In this document: positions 56,601-64,000 of the stretch, in pieces
Layout of the letters: each line of letters starts with the position of its first letter
Position numbering within the stretch: position 1 is the stretch's first letter
Assembly: GCA_900708905.1 (NCBI GenBank)
Contig: CAADRB010000032.1
Span: forward strand, 1,290,643-1,354,642
Length of the DNA: 64,000 nt
DNA from: Hymenolepis diminuta
Lineage: Eukaryota; Platyhelminthes; Cestoda; Cyclophyllidea; Hymenolepididae
Direction of reading: 5' to 3'
The notes under the pieces: model-generated
What the model was told of the DNA's origin: nothing
Seen by the model: only the letters and a program-made list of their open reading frames with translations
Databases searched by the model: none
Translations under genes and position numbers: made by a program

Positions 56601-59371
56601 ACAGGCTAGCATAGATATCACTTGCAGGATGCATTTCTTCCATCTCGTCATCGAGCTATACTTATCGATGTCGAAATTGAAAGAGATTTCAAAAATTCAT
56701 CTCCACCTGAGAAAGAACATTTAGGAGCCCTTCTAATTGTGAAACTACATTTGCCACTCTATTTTTCGGCATACTGTGCGACTGTCATTCCGGTCACAGA
56801 ATTGCTCCGATAATGGTTAAATCTCATAACTTCTGTAGTGGGCGCAACTCTATAATACTAAGTTAAATTCCCTTTCGAACTTAAGATTTTCCTAACGGCC
56901 ACCAGTTGAAAAGCCTTTCCTAAACTAGAACAAAAGTTTTGAAGCTAGACCACTGGTATATCTTAACCAGCATTGGGAGAGGAATTACTATCAGCAGAGC
57001 TTGAAACATGCGGATGAGCTGAGTCAGTGATCGATATGATTGCAGTTGTCCTTTGAGCATGGGAGAGGGAGAGCGAAATGCGATAACCGCTCCAACAAAA
57101 TTTTATATGTTCTCATACGAGAAGTAGGAGATATTTAGCTAAAACTTTTGCCAGACAGAATCTTTGAGAAATAACTGGAAATGCATTTGTTTCGCTTGTG
57201 TTGACATATTTTAGAAGACGAATGAAATTAAGTAACTGCTTTAACCTTGAATTACATTGTTTTATTCATCCAAACTGATTTACCCATCGTCATGACTGCT
57301 TGATAATTTCATTAAAAAATGATTTTAAATCTTGTTAATATACCCCAAGTTATCATGGGCTTGTCAATTTGTGGTGGATTTTAAAGAAGATTCGTTTATA
57401 TTACGAGAATTTTGCAGTATCCGATGTGAATGCTTCAAATCTGCTACCGAGGTGCTTTAGATATGGCTATGAATCACTTAAATAAATAGGAATTTTTTAT
57501 TTCCTATCTCACTCCTCGCTCGCCCACATATATTGCACGGTCAAGCATGAAATTAAACTTTAATTTCTTTCATGGCTTGGGGTCCCTTTTTCTACTCCTT
57601 TTATAGGCCGCCTTCTACTAAATTATTCACCTCCGTATCTCGCCCTCTCTCCCTATAACCACTCAAGCTGTTAAATACCAACCCTTTCCCTTCTGAGCTT
57701 CCCTTTTTTAATCTCTGTATTTTATATTTTGGGTTTAAATGACCGTAGGTAGCAATCGCTGCCCGATTTGCCAATTAAACCCCTCTGCACAATGTTAATT
57801 TTATGCCCAACTTTCTCCGAATGAAATAAAGCTAATAATGTTTTTTCTATTGCAAGTCATTATCAAAAAAGAGAAATTGTTTAAGTGGTATTCGAGTCCT
57901 ACTCTTAACTGGGATGTTTACATTAAACTGTTAAACTAACATTACATTGGAATGTTGACCATTGATAAGATGATAAGTGACAAACGCCTCAAATGCGATC
58001 CTTCGCCTGAATGAATTGTTCCCTTCGAAAATCACACCACCACGGTTATGGGTCACAGTTTATCATTTGAAGTGTAACCGATTAGAACTATTTCTTAAAT
58101 GCGATTACCTTAACTTTCCACATAGATGTAGTCCATGGAATTATTTCGAATCGAACAAGATACTAAGTGGTTAAGTGGTTTCTCGATATATTTTACGCAT
58201 ATGTTTCCTCACTTTTATAAATCTTGTATGCACTTAAGGGAGTTTCAGAAACCGGTTTGTTACAAGTTTTATCTGTAAGGCCTGTTTTTTCAATTTGATC
58301 CAATTTCCCTTATTCAAATCAAATTAGAAAAGGATTTACCTATCAAGATTTCCGTAGCAGTTTTTGAATATACCTTTTTTTCATAATCTATACATCCTGA
58401 TTTAAAATGAAATTTGGATAAGTGACATTGAAATGTTATTTCCCTTCACAGTATTGGAAGCCAATGATGTAGAATTTTTCTATCCCAGATAGATGGATGC
58501 ATTCCTAGACGTCATAAAGCGCCTCTTTTTGAAAAGAAAATGTACTTTTTTGTGAGAAACTGACTATATATCTCCACCTTATCTCGTTCATATTTCTTAA
58601 ATTATCTGCAATTGCGTTTGAANNNNNNNNNNNNNNNNNNNNNNNNNNNNNNNNNNNNNNNNNNNNNNNNNNNNNNNNNNNNNNNNNNNNNNNNNNNNNN
58701 NNNNNNNNNNNNNNNNNNNNNNNNNNNNNNNNNNNNNNNNNNNNNNNNNNNNNNNNNNNNNNNNNNNNNNNNNNNNNNNNNNNNNNNNNNNNNNNNNNNN
58801 NNNNNNNNNNNNNNNNNNNNNNNNNNNNNNNNNNNNNNNNNNNNNNNNNNNNNNNNNNNNNNNNNNNNNNNNNNNNNNNNNNNNNNNNNNNNNNNNNNNN
58901 NNNNNNNNNNNNNNNNNNNNNNNNNNNNNNNNNNNNNNNNNNNNNNNNATATTGCTCCGAATATCCGAACTGTTGTTCTGCTCAACATTAGGACTACGCT
59001 ATCTGATATATCGCGCACAGCACATCATTATCATCATCGCAATCAGTTTAACATACCTACCCCTCTCTCATCCCTCATTAACGTTAACATCGCGATAACT
59101 TCATAATGGTCGCGAATTAGTCAGCTCCTATCAAATCTCAGCAATCATCAGCATCATCTCTTGTGGCATTCAATGAAGGGATAACAAAATTGCATTCCAA
59201 CTTGTTCTCTCCACTTCAGGATTGTGACGGTGATACTCCACTGCATGATGCCGTCTCGGGTGAGAATCTCGCTATGGTCGAACTCCTATTGGCCAATCGC
59301 GCTGACCTTGCGATAACCAATAGTCTTGGCCATAATTGCCTCCACCATGCCGCCATGTTAGGCAATCTAAG
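32623..59371 (+). CDS. MIB1: Mind bomb-type E3 ubiquitin ligase, 5' part (8 exons, continues past window)
   Basis: Ubiquitin ligase that promotes endocytosis of Notch ligands Delta/Jagged. Coding exons seen: 32623-32712, 32816-33132, 33972-34360, 38878-39464, 41836-42184, 42256-42380, 42454-42834, 59220-59371, giving 796 aa, ending mid-codon (phase 2). Domains: MIB/HERC2 repeat 1 (about 11-80), ZZ zinc finger (Cys87/90, 102/105, 111/114, His120/124), MIB/HERC2 repeat 2 (about 153-265), a long Gly/Ser/Pro-rich segment (about 280-430), a diverged MIB-repeat-like stretch near 445-495, a Gln/Ala-rich linker, then ankyrin repeats from about 595. The match to animal MIB1 runs in order through DGDTPLHDA and NCLHHAAMLGN. 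Repeat 2 carries a Thr/Ser-rich insert of about 45 aa (172-216) and the ankyrin array a Ser-rich insert near 690. The C-terminal ankyrins and RING fingers are not in the window. MIB1 rather than MIB2 is my best guess. Confidence 0.92.
33133..33971 (+). other. Mind bomb intron 2
   Basis: An 839-nt phase-2 GT-AG intron (AG|A codon for Arg136). AT-rich; no gene or clear repeat recognised. Confidence 0.8.
35361..35412 (+). repeat. Possible tRNA-derived SINE head
   Basis: A TAGTCTGAGT segment (A-box-like) is followed 26 bp later by GGTTTGATCCC (35,397-35,407), two mismatches from the pol III B-box consensus GGTTCGANTCC. It does not fold as an intact tRNA, so a decayed tRNA-derived element is the more likely reading. 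A better preserved B box lies at 51,569-51,579. Confidence 0.3.
36640..37720 (+). repeat. Intron 3 duplication, upstream copy (interrupted)
   Basis: Aligns to 37,820-38,470. Matching blocks include CCAGAACAG against TCAGAACAG, the CATTctaCAGAGTATT stretch, AATCCTACAT, TTATTGACCTT-like sequence, CTTATGCATATAGACC against CTTATGTGTTTAGGCC, TACCAAC and GATGGGAGT. The offset between copies falls from about 1,150-1,180 bp to about 755 bp across roughly 37,110-37,530. This means some 400 bp are extra in this copy, exactly where repeat A sits. Confidence 0.55.
37105..37500 (+). repeat. Dispersed repeat family A, copy 2 (nested)
   Basis: Aligns to 7,840-8,235 over its length and sits inside the upstream member of the intron 3 duplication, which lacks a counterpart in the downstream member. 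This is the expected footprint of an insertion after the duplication. Ends are approximate; no clear target-site duplication was made out. Confidence 0.55.
37820..38470 (+). repeat. Intron 3 duplication, downstream copy
   Basis: Uninterrupted partner of 36,640-37,720. The part near 38,285-38,335 (TACCAAC through GATGGGAGTGGCGCC) is also matched in inverted orientation by repeat F at 55,152-55,329, so the unit itself belongs to an interspersed family. Confidence 0.55.
39465..41835 (+). other. Mind bomb intron 4
   Basis: A 2.37 kb phase-0 GT-AG intron that splits the diverged MIB-repeat-like segment. I recognise no gene or repeat copy in it. Confidence 0.75.
42051..42066. repeat. 16-bp palindrome encoding part of a poly-Ala tract
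   Basis: A perfect GC-rich palindrome inside Mind bomb exon 5, centred on an 8-bp GCGGCCGC site, encoding alanines in the run ARAAAAAAST. It is the second such 8-mer in this AT-rich window; the other is beside the GCSH stop. Confidence 0.7.
44690..44880 (+). repeat. Dispersed repeat family C, copy 1
   Basis: Aligns with 61,945-62,110 (same orientation). Shared blocks: TGAATTnTGAAnnCATT, TTGTCCACTTC, GAnnAGTTCATnTTCG, GATTGAAnTG followed by TGnTTGnTCATGCCAnnTTGATT. Fragments of the same family lie at 51,225-51,260 and 52,440-52,560. Confidence 0.55.
45345..45440 (+). repeat. Repeat E, possible third copy
   Basis: Shares GACTCCATCAAA, CTAGAGAATTTCCTAATAA-like and ACAGCCTTT blocks, in the same order, with 29,140-29,270. 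Weaker than the pair in the intergenic region. Confidence 0.35.
47470..47517 (+). repeat. AT-dinucleotide tract
   Basis: A stretch of nearly pure TA/AT dinucleotides in Mind bomb intron 7, directly visible. Self-complementary and prone to slippage or cruciform formation. Confidence 0.8.
47664..47880 (+). repeat. Dispersed repeat family B, copy 2
   Basis: Aligns with 22,208-22,445 over about 220 bp with indels. The best block is GGTTTCTTCACAGGTGATCT followed by TACATATCCA here, against GGATTCTTCACTGGTCT and the same TACATATCCA. Confidence 0.55.
49239..49295 (+). repeat. AT-only tract
   Basis: About 57 bp of A and T only, mostly TA/ATT units and largely self-complementary. Directly precedes the third copy of repeat A. 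Confidence 0.8.
49316..49480 (+). repeat. Dispersed repeat family A, partial copy 3
   Basis: Shares the GATGCTGAG, GAGTTGTACAATG and ATGATTC blocks in order with 37,105-37,500 and 7,840-8,235. Diverged and partial. Confidence 0.4.
51225..51260 (+). repeat. Repeat C fragment
   Basis: TTGAATTTTGGAAACACT then AACTTGTCCACTTA closely matches the 5' blocks of repeat C at 44,694 and 61,947. Confidence 0.5.
51531..51700 (+). repeat. Probable tRNA-derived SINE fragment
   Basis: The stretch from TTCAGAACACGTGCTTGTCT to GGGCTCGATTCCCACCAGTG looks like the D-arm-to-T-arm part of a tRNA. The B-box-like GGCTCGATTCC (51,569-51,579) differs by one base from GGTTCGANTCC. No paired acceptor stem is present, so it is not a functional tRNA gene. 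A tRNA-derived SINE is the best reading. Confidence 0.45.
52239..52252 (+). repeat. G-rich tract
   Basis: Runs of G interrupted by single A within Mind bomb intron 7; visible directly. Possible G-quadruplex. Confidence 0.6.
52440..52560 (+). repeat. Repeat C-like fragment
   Basis: Shares in order TTCAAAT, a GTTCAGAGA block, CAATTTGATTCTG and a GCTGCCTTGATTTG stretch that parallels TGCCAACTTGATTC in the copy at 61,945-62,110. Weak but collinear. Confidence 0.35.
55152..55329 (+). repeat. Repeat F, two imperfect tandem copies
   Basis: Two units at 55,152-55,218 and 55,263-55,329, offset 111 bp. They begin GAGTGTTTGTGCCACTCCCA and GAGTGTTGGTGCCACTCTGA, and go on with TAGCCGGTGTAAGTTAATAT against TAGCCTGTATAAGCAAATAT. 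The reverse complement matches the GATGGGAGTGGCGCC region of the intron 3 duplication near 38,290-38,330. Confidence 0.55.
56123..56290 (+). repeat. Repeat G, copy 1
   Basis: Aligns with 63,179-63,345: both start CTCACGCCAAGGC and share, in order, AGTATTAAAG-like, GAAATTAAAGT, and TCTTATAAAAT blocks. Downstream (56,300-56,370) there is a weaker match to family C, so G and C may be parts of one longer element. Confidence 0.5.
58623..58948. other. Assembly gap (326 N)
   Basis: A block of undetermined bases within Mind bomb intron 7, 271 bp before exon 8. The long open frames that cross it on both strands are artefacts of the Ns. Confidence 0.99.
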
Positions 59372-61944
59372 GTGAGTAAAATCGATAATCGGTAATTTAA
59401 CTTTTTACGTTATTTTATTGCATGGTTTTCTAAATGCCTAACTTCCACATTCGAGAATTGTTTCAGTAAACTTATTTGTCCAATATTAAGTCGAAATAAT
59501 TCTACAAATATATTCTTAATTTCCTCCAACCCAGGTAAGATAGTCCAAATCTTTTTGTTAGTCTTATTTGTCTAATCTACGAAACCAATCGCGCAGCAGC
59601 GGTGTTTAGAGTTTGTTTTTTCTGGGTAAAAATTATTCTACTCGGAAGAAATTATCCTAATTTGGAGATTCCAATTATTTGATATGAGAATTAATGCCAT
59701 AGGTATTTGTTATGCTGTCACATAACTTTAGATAGCTCACTTTGGCTTGTGTCACTCAGAGAAGGAGGGGGTCAAATTCAATTTTTCAAACGAAGTTGAG
59801 CTCTTTTGTGTTTTCCGCCATTCGTAATTTAATTTGGTCTCTTTGATCGAATCGATTGCTTTCTGCATTTTGCTCTCACCTGCAGTTAATATTATTTACT
59901 TTATGTCTTGATTTTACTCTGCTCTAAATTGTTGTGATTTTGATTATCAAAATTAATAAGTTTTAATTAATCTATATTAATACAATTTTATTTATCATAC
60001 ATTTTCACTTGTTTGAAGTAAAGCAATAGCTTTTGTTCCTTTTGAATATTGGACTAGGGCGTTTAAATCAGAATTGGAAATCGTAAAGGTACACCTGTAG
60101 CTCTCCGATTTCGGAATAATAGTATTTTCTGATTTAATCTCACTAGTACCAATTTTAGTACAAACCTAACCGGTTGAACTGACACTTAACTCTTTTGAAA
60201 ATTACTGGAAATATTCGATTTTATCGTTTTTAGAGAGTACATCATGTCTTTAATAAAATGGAGTCATTTGTCTGAGAATATTTGAACTCAAAAATTCATG
60301 GAACGCTTTTCAGGATGATAACTGATTCAGTCGTAACATTCTGGAGTCACCTATTTTCGAACAAATACATTTCACTTTCATCCAATCAACCCTGGGCATT
60401 TTCTACCAAACACTAAATACAGAAATGAAGTTCGCGTACACTTTATCCAGTTTATTTTTATCAAACGCTGAAAAGATCGTACTAGATTTACTCCCTAACG
60501 TCAGGAACAAAAACAGACTCTGTTTTGTACACTTTCCCTCTGCCTGTCCCCCCTTCATTTCCGCTTTGACCCATTGTTAACCGCGCAGTGGAGTCCCGGC
60601 CATAAAACGGGAGCGAGGGTTTTCAAAAATCTCCGGTCTCATGCAGCGCCTATAATAATAAAGATTATTTTTATTCTCAGACAATACGCGTGGTCATAAG
60701 TAGGAATCGTCTGATAACTAATAATAACGCAGTGGATAATAAATGTTCTTATAGAATTTAGATTACTGGATCCCAATCCACAAGCTCGACACTTGTGAAT
60801 TAAGCTGTTTCGTTATTTTGTGAATTTAATAGAAAAAAGATCGGTTATCTGGATGGGGGGTTGTATATATTTCATTAAAATAAGGGTTGAAGTGAGAGGA
60901 GAATGAAAATTTTCTTAAAACTTTCTCTAGAGCTTCAGATTTTATTGTTGTTTCATTGCGTTCAAGGCTTTATTAATTTGAAATTTGTAGTGACATTAAG
61001 GTTGATGGAAGCCTAATTGTGAGGATTATTCAGTGGAAAATTGTACTTGACGTCGATTTTCTTTAACAAAGATTTCAATTTATTTGTATTTTCGTAATCT
61101 TGCTTTATATAAGTGCCTGTTCCATCTTTACATAAACGCTGGCGACTAGTTAGTACGGCTCACTTCAACTTAGTTCTTTCTAACAAACTCTTTTATTTTG
61201 GTATTTACGAATTTTGAGCCTCTTCATATGCTGTAATCTGGCTTTCTCTGTAGAATACCGTAACCGACCCTTAGACCCCCTAAGAAATTGTAATAGTTAC
61301 AAACACGACCCGATAACACCACAATACAAATCAACCCAAACCCCTATATCAATATAAGACACGGGTTTTCGTATCAATAGTTTGATTTATATAATGCGTC
61401 ATTTACAACCGTAATGTAGATAAATTCATCCGATTAAAAGGGGAAGACAAAAAATCTTCTACAGAAGAATTATTTTTGGGGGAAATATTATTTTCTTATA
61501 TGTAGTGCTATAATTCCCGAGTATATAGTAAATGGCATTAATAGACCCTAGACCATCACAATTAATTATCTTTCCGATTTTTCTCTTCCTCCCGTCTCAG
61601 CAATTTAATCTTAATTTCATCTAATTCAATTACCGGTACCTACTATCCATACAATGGGACCACACACAAGTACATTGGTGATGTTCTAAACTCAATTAAA
61701 AAGGGGAAATATCTCATCTGTTTTCATTAGCCTCAGAAGGTAAATATAATTTTGTCTGATTGGATATATTTTGTAAATAGATTTGACTCAAAATTTGCTG
61801 TGTTTATCTTTATGCCGCTATCAAAGTTACCTTCAAGAACTTGCTCTGCTAGAACATGATGCTGTGACACATGTCAATTTCAATTAAGTGTCTAAAAATC
61901 AATTTCAGTTATGGTGGAGTCAAGACACCAATAGTCGTATTTTT

Positions 61945-62110
61945 ATTGAATTTTGAAAGCATTGACTTGTCCACTTCGACATAATAGTTTTCGGTGCTCA
62001 ACTTTCAGGATTTTATCCCCAGCTTTCTGGATCAGTTCATATTCGTGTTCAGAGATTGCGGGCCAGTCGATTGAACTGAATGATTGTTCATGCCAACTTG
62101 ATTCATTTAA
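61945..62110 (+). repeat. Dispersed repeat family C, copy 2
   Basis: Partner of 44,690-44,880, same orientation; starts TTGAATTTTGAAAGCATTGA and ends near TTCATGCCAACTTGATTCAT. Diverged, limits approximate. Confidence 0.55.
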
Positions 62111-63178
62111 GGCAAATAAGACTTTTTAAGCATACTTTTCAACATAAACTGTTTATCACTTCTTTGGGTCAATAATTTCATAAAATCCCCTATTTCTAGT
62201 GTCCTTTAAAGCCGGAACTTCGACCTTAGCGTCTTAAAACCTGGCTTCAAAATGTCTTATATTTCCAAAACGTATACTTCTTTCCGGCAAAAGGTCCACA
62301 TTTCCTTGAAATCAATCAGTTTTTATTCCTTTTTAAATTAAAATTTAAAAGTGCTACAAATTTATATCCAACTCCAATTCAGACTTTCCATTATTGTAAC
62401 GTGATGATCGGATTTTAGAATAATTATCGCAAAGCTAGAAATGAGTCGAATCAATTATGGTCCCTATTTTTTAATCACTTGATATTTGGCTTTTCTATAA
62501 ATACATTTCGATCACCTGGAGCTGCTTTTTTTTCTTCCAAATTTAATTTTATTATGCACCTCTTAGTCGTCACAAGTTTTACGAAATTAGAACAAACCAC
62601 AGTTAGTATAAACAATACGGGCGCACTATTTTCAAATTATTACCCGAAAATAGTGAGGATTTATTTAAAAGAAAAAACAAATGCTAAGTTATTGTTTTTC
62701 AAATAGAAATGATAAAATTGAGACTTTTTTAATTAAAGGACTCTAAATTCCTTATTTTAACAATGCGTGTGATAAGTATGTTAAAAGTCATGTTATCCTA
62801 CGTGTAATATGAGTTGAGCAGCAAATTTTCTTTAAATCCATCCTTTATTAGCTCCTACTGCCTTTGTTATTATCATAAATATTAGTTGTGATCATGGGAA
62901 AGCATATTAACAAAAACTGCCCAATCAAGGGTGAAGGTAGAAAGTTAAATAGAAAATGAAAATAAAGCGAATATACTTCTTCAGAGTGCCCACATTTTCC
63001 TTAATATTCAGAACTTCCAGTTTAAGTATTTGATCACTAGATTCCTCAGTTAGTTGACTAGCTATGCTCCGTGATGTTCAGAGCTTATTGACGGGATGAT
63101 AAAATTTGGCCGTTATTTATGTCGCCTCTTCTAAAAGCAACTAATTCTTACTAAATTTTATTGTTTTAACTATTGTAG

Positions 63179-63345
63179 CTCACGCCAAGGCGAAATGATT
63201 TACGATTTCCATATTGGGAAAGTATCTAAACATGGGAAAAGAATAAAGCAATTTAATGCAAATTGAGAGAAATTAAAGTCTGGGCTTTAAAAGGGTCTTA
63301 TAAAATGTGATCTTTGAATTCTTCTTGGATATAATCCACCACACT
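63179..63345 (+). repeat. Repeat G, copy 2
   Basis: Partner of 56,123-56,290, beginning CTCACGCCAAGGCGAAATGA and sharing GAAATTAAAGTCTGGG and GGGTCTTATAAAAT with it. Followed by a short tandem pair of CTAATATT units at about 63,353-63,370. Confidence 0.5.
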
Positions 63346-64000
63346 CCATTTTCTAATATTCTAATATTCTGCACTCTTTGCCTTGTTAAATCATGTTTCT
63401 GACGTCTGAAGATTTGTCGACAGGCTAGCAGAATTGTGGGAGCCAGCGCAAACTTAAATGTAGTGCTAGCCCTATGCTAATACATTGCTCTGTTCTGTTT
63501 GTCTTTTTAAAACGACGGTAACACTGCTCTCCTTTAATTGAGAGTCTTTTTTGTCAATGACAATTCAAAGTTAATTATTTGTTTCAAAACAAATATTGAG
63601 CTCATTTATACCAGTTTCGCTTTTCAACTTTAAAACACAAGGCGAATAGTATCTAATTTGTTTTCCTCCTCAGTAACTCATTGATTAATTGAGCGCGTTT
63701 TTTAATTCCTTTTTTTAATCTTTCTACTGAAAAATACGAGTGCCAAGGATATAAATAGATTTTTGAATTCATTCGCCGTTTCATTTCTTGATTTTCAAAT
63801 AGTTTTATAATTTTATATTTGTGGGTTCGAAGATAAAATCTAGAACCATGAATCACAATTTGAGACTAAATTGACGTCATTTATTTCAATTTATTTCAAA
63901 GCAAGGATATAGTTTCTGTTTCCAAAAAATTTTTCCGCACATAAAAATTAGCGAAAAAGAATATTTCCGTGCTCGCCTACGAATTTTGAGGTCACGAGTT

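Larger units (their letters stand above)
42835..59219 (+). other. Mind bomb intron 7, 16.4 kb
   Basis: A very long phase-0 intron between two ankyrin exons (donor after SLQ, acceptor before DCDGD). It contains copies of repeats A, B, C, E, F and G, AT-dinucleotide tracts, a tRNA-like SINE candidate and a 326-base gap. No nested gene was recognised. Junctions are supported by continuity of the ankyrin sequence across the intron. Confidence 0.8.
59372..64000 (+). other. Start of Mind bomb intron 8 (to window edge)
   Basis: Begins with the donor GTGAGT after the codon fragment AG. Expected next protein sequence (further ankyrin repeats) was looked for on the plus strand and not seen, so the intron is at least 4.6 kb. 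It holds repeat C (61,945-62,110) and repeat G (63,179-63,345) copies. Confidence 0.65.

Noticed and set aside
58602..59106. Long ORFs on both strands around 58.6-59.1 kb
   Set aside because: Created by the run of N; not sequence.
1..64000. CRISPR arrays, operons, Shine-Dalgarno sites or prophage
   Set aside because: The genes are spliced and animal-like; no prokaryotic features are present.

Overview
This is a eukaryotic, AT-rich window (about two-thirds A+T by eye) with spliced genes, all introns GT-AG. The gene content and structure suggest a parasitic flatworm, most likely a cyclophyllidean tapeworm of the Hymenolepis type. That is an inference from three things: very short introns (34-41 nt) mixed with introns of 2-16 kb, a malic enzyme that looks both mitochondrial and NADP-dependent, and short 5' leaders directly behind strong 3' splice sites (possible spliced-leader acceptors). 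No search could be run to confirm the species.

Layout. Positions 1-22,900 hold no gene I can support; they contain diverged repeats and one promoter/LTR-like island near 20.3 kb. On the minus strand at 23.1-26.6 kb is a complete 10-exon malic enzyme (571 aa). After a 4.3 kb spacer, plus-strand 30.86-31.41 kb carries a compact CHCHD7 homologue (3 exons, 76 aa, CX9C cysteines). Its TAA stop shares one base with the ATG of a second 82-codon ORF for an unidentified small membrane protein. Convergent with it on the minus strand (31.56-32.22 kb) is a complete 4-exon glycine cleavage H protein (159 aa). Head to head with that gene, 401 bp away, starts a Mind bomb-type E3 ubiquitin ligase on the plus strand. 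Its first eight coding exons (32.62-59.37 kb, 796 aa) cover both MIB/HERC2 domains, the ZZ finger, a diverged middle region and the first part of the ankyrin array. The remaining ankyrin repeats and the RING fingers must lie beyond the right edge. The 16.4 kb intron 7 contains a 326-base assembly gap. No exon was recognised in 59.4-64 kb.

How the genes relate. Malic enzyme (reducing power and malate dismutation), CHCHD7 (intermembrane-space CX9C protein), GCSH (matrix one-carbon/glycine metabolism) and perhaps the small membrane ORF form a run of nuclear genes for mitochondrial proteins within 9 kb. Mind bomb (Notch-ligand endocytosis) shares only a likely divergent promoter with GCSH.

The most notable item is the TAATG-overlapping dicistron CHCHD7/ORF2. 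Next are lineage-specific inserts in Mind bomb and a duplicated repeat in Mind bomb intron 3 that is interrupted by a copy of another dispersed repeat. All repeat families were found by eye and are diverged, so their limits are approximate.
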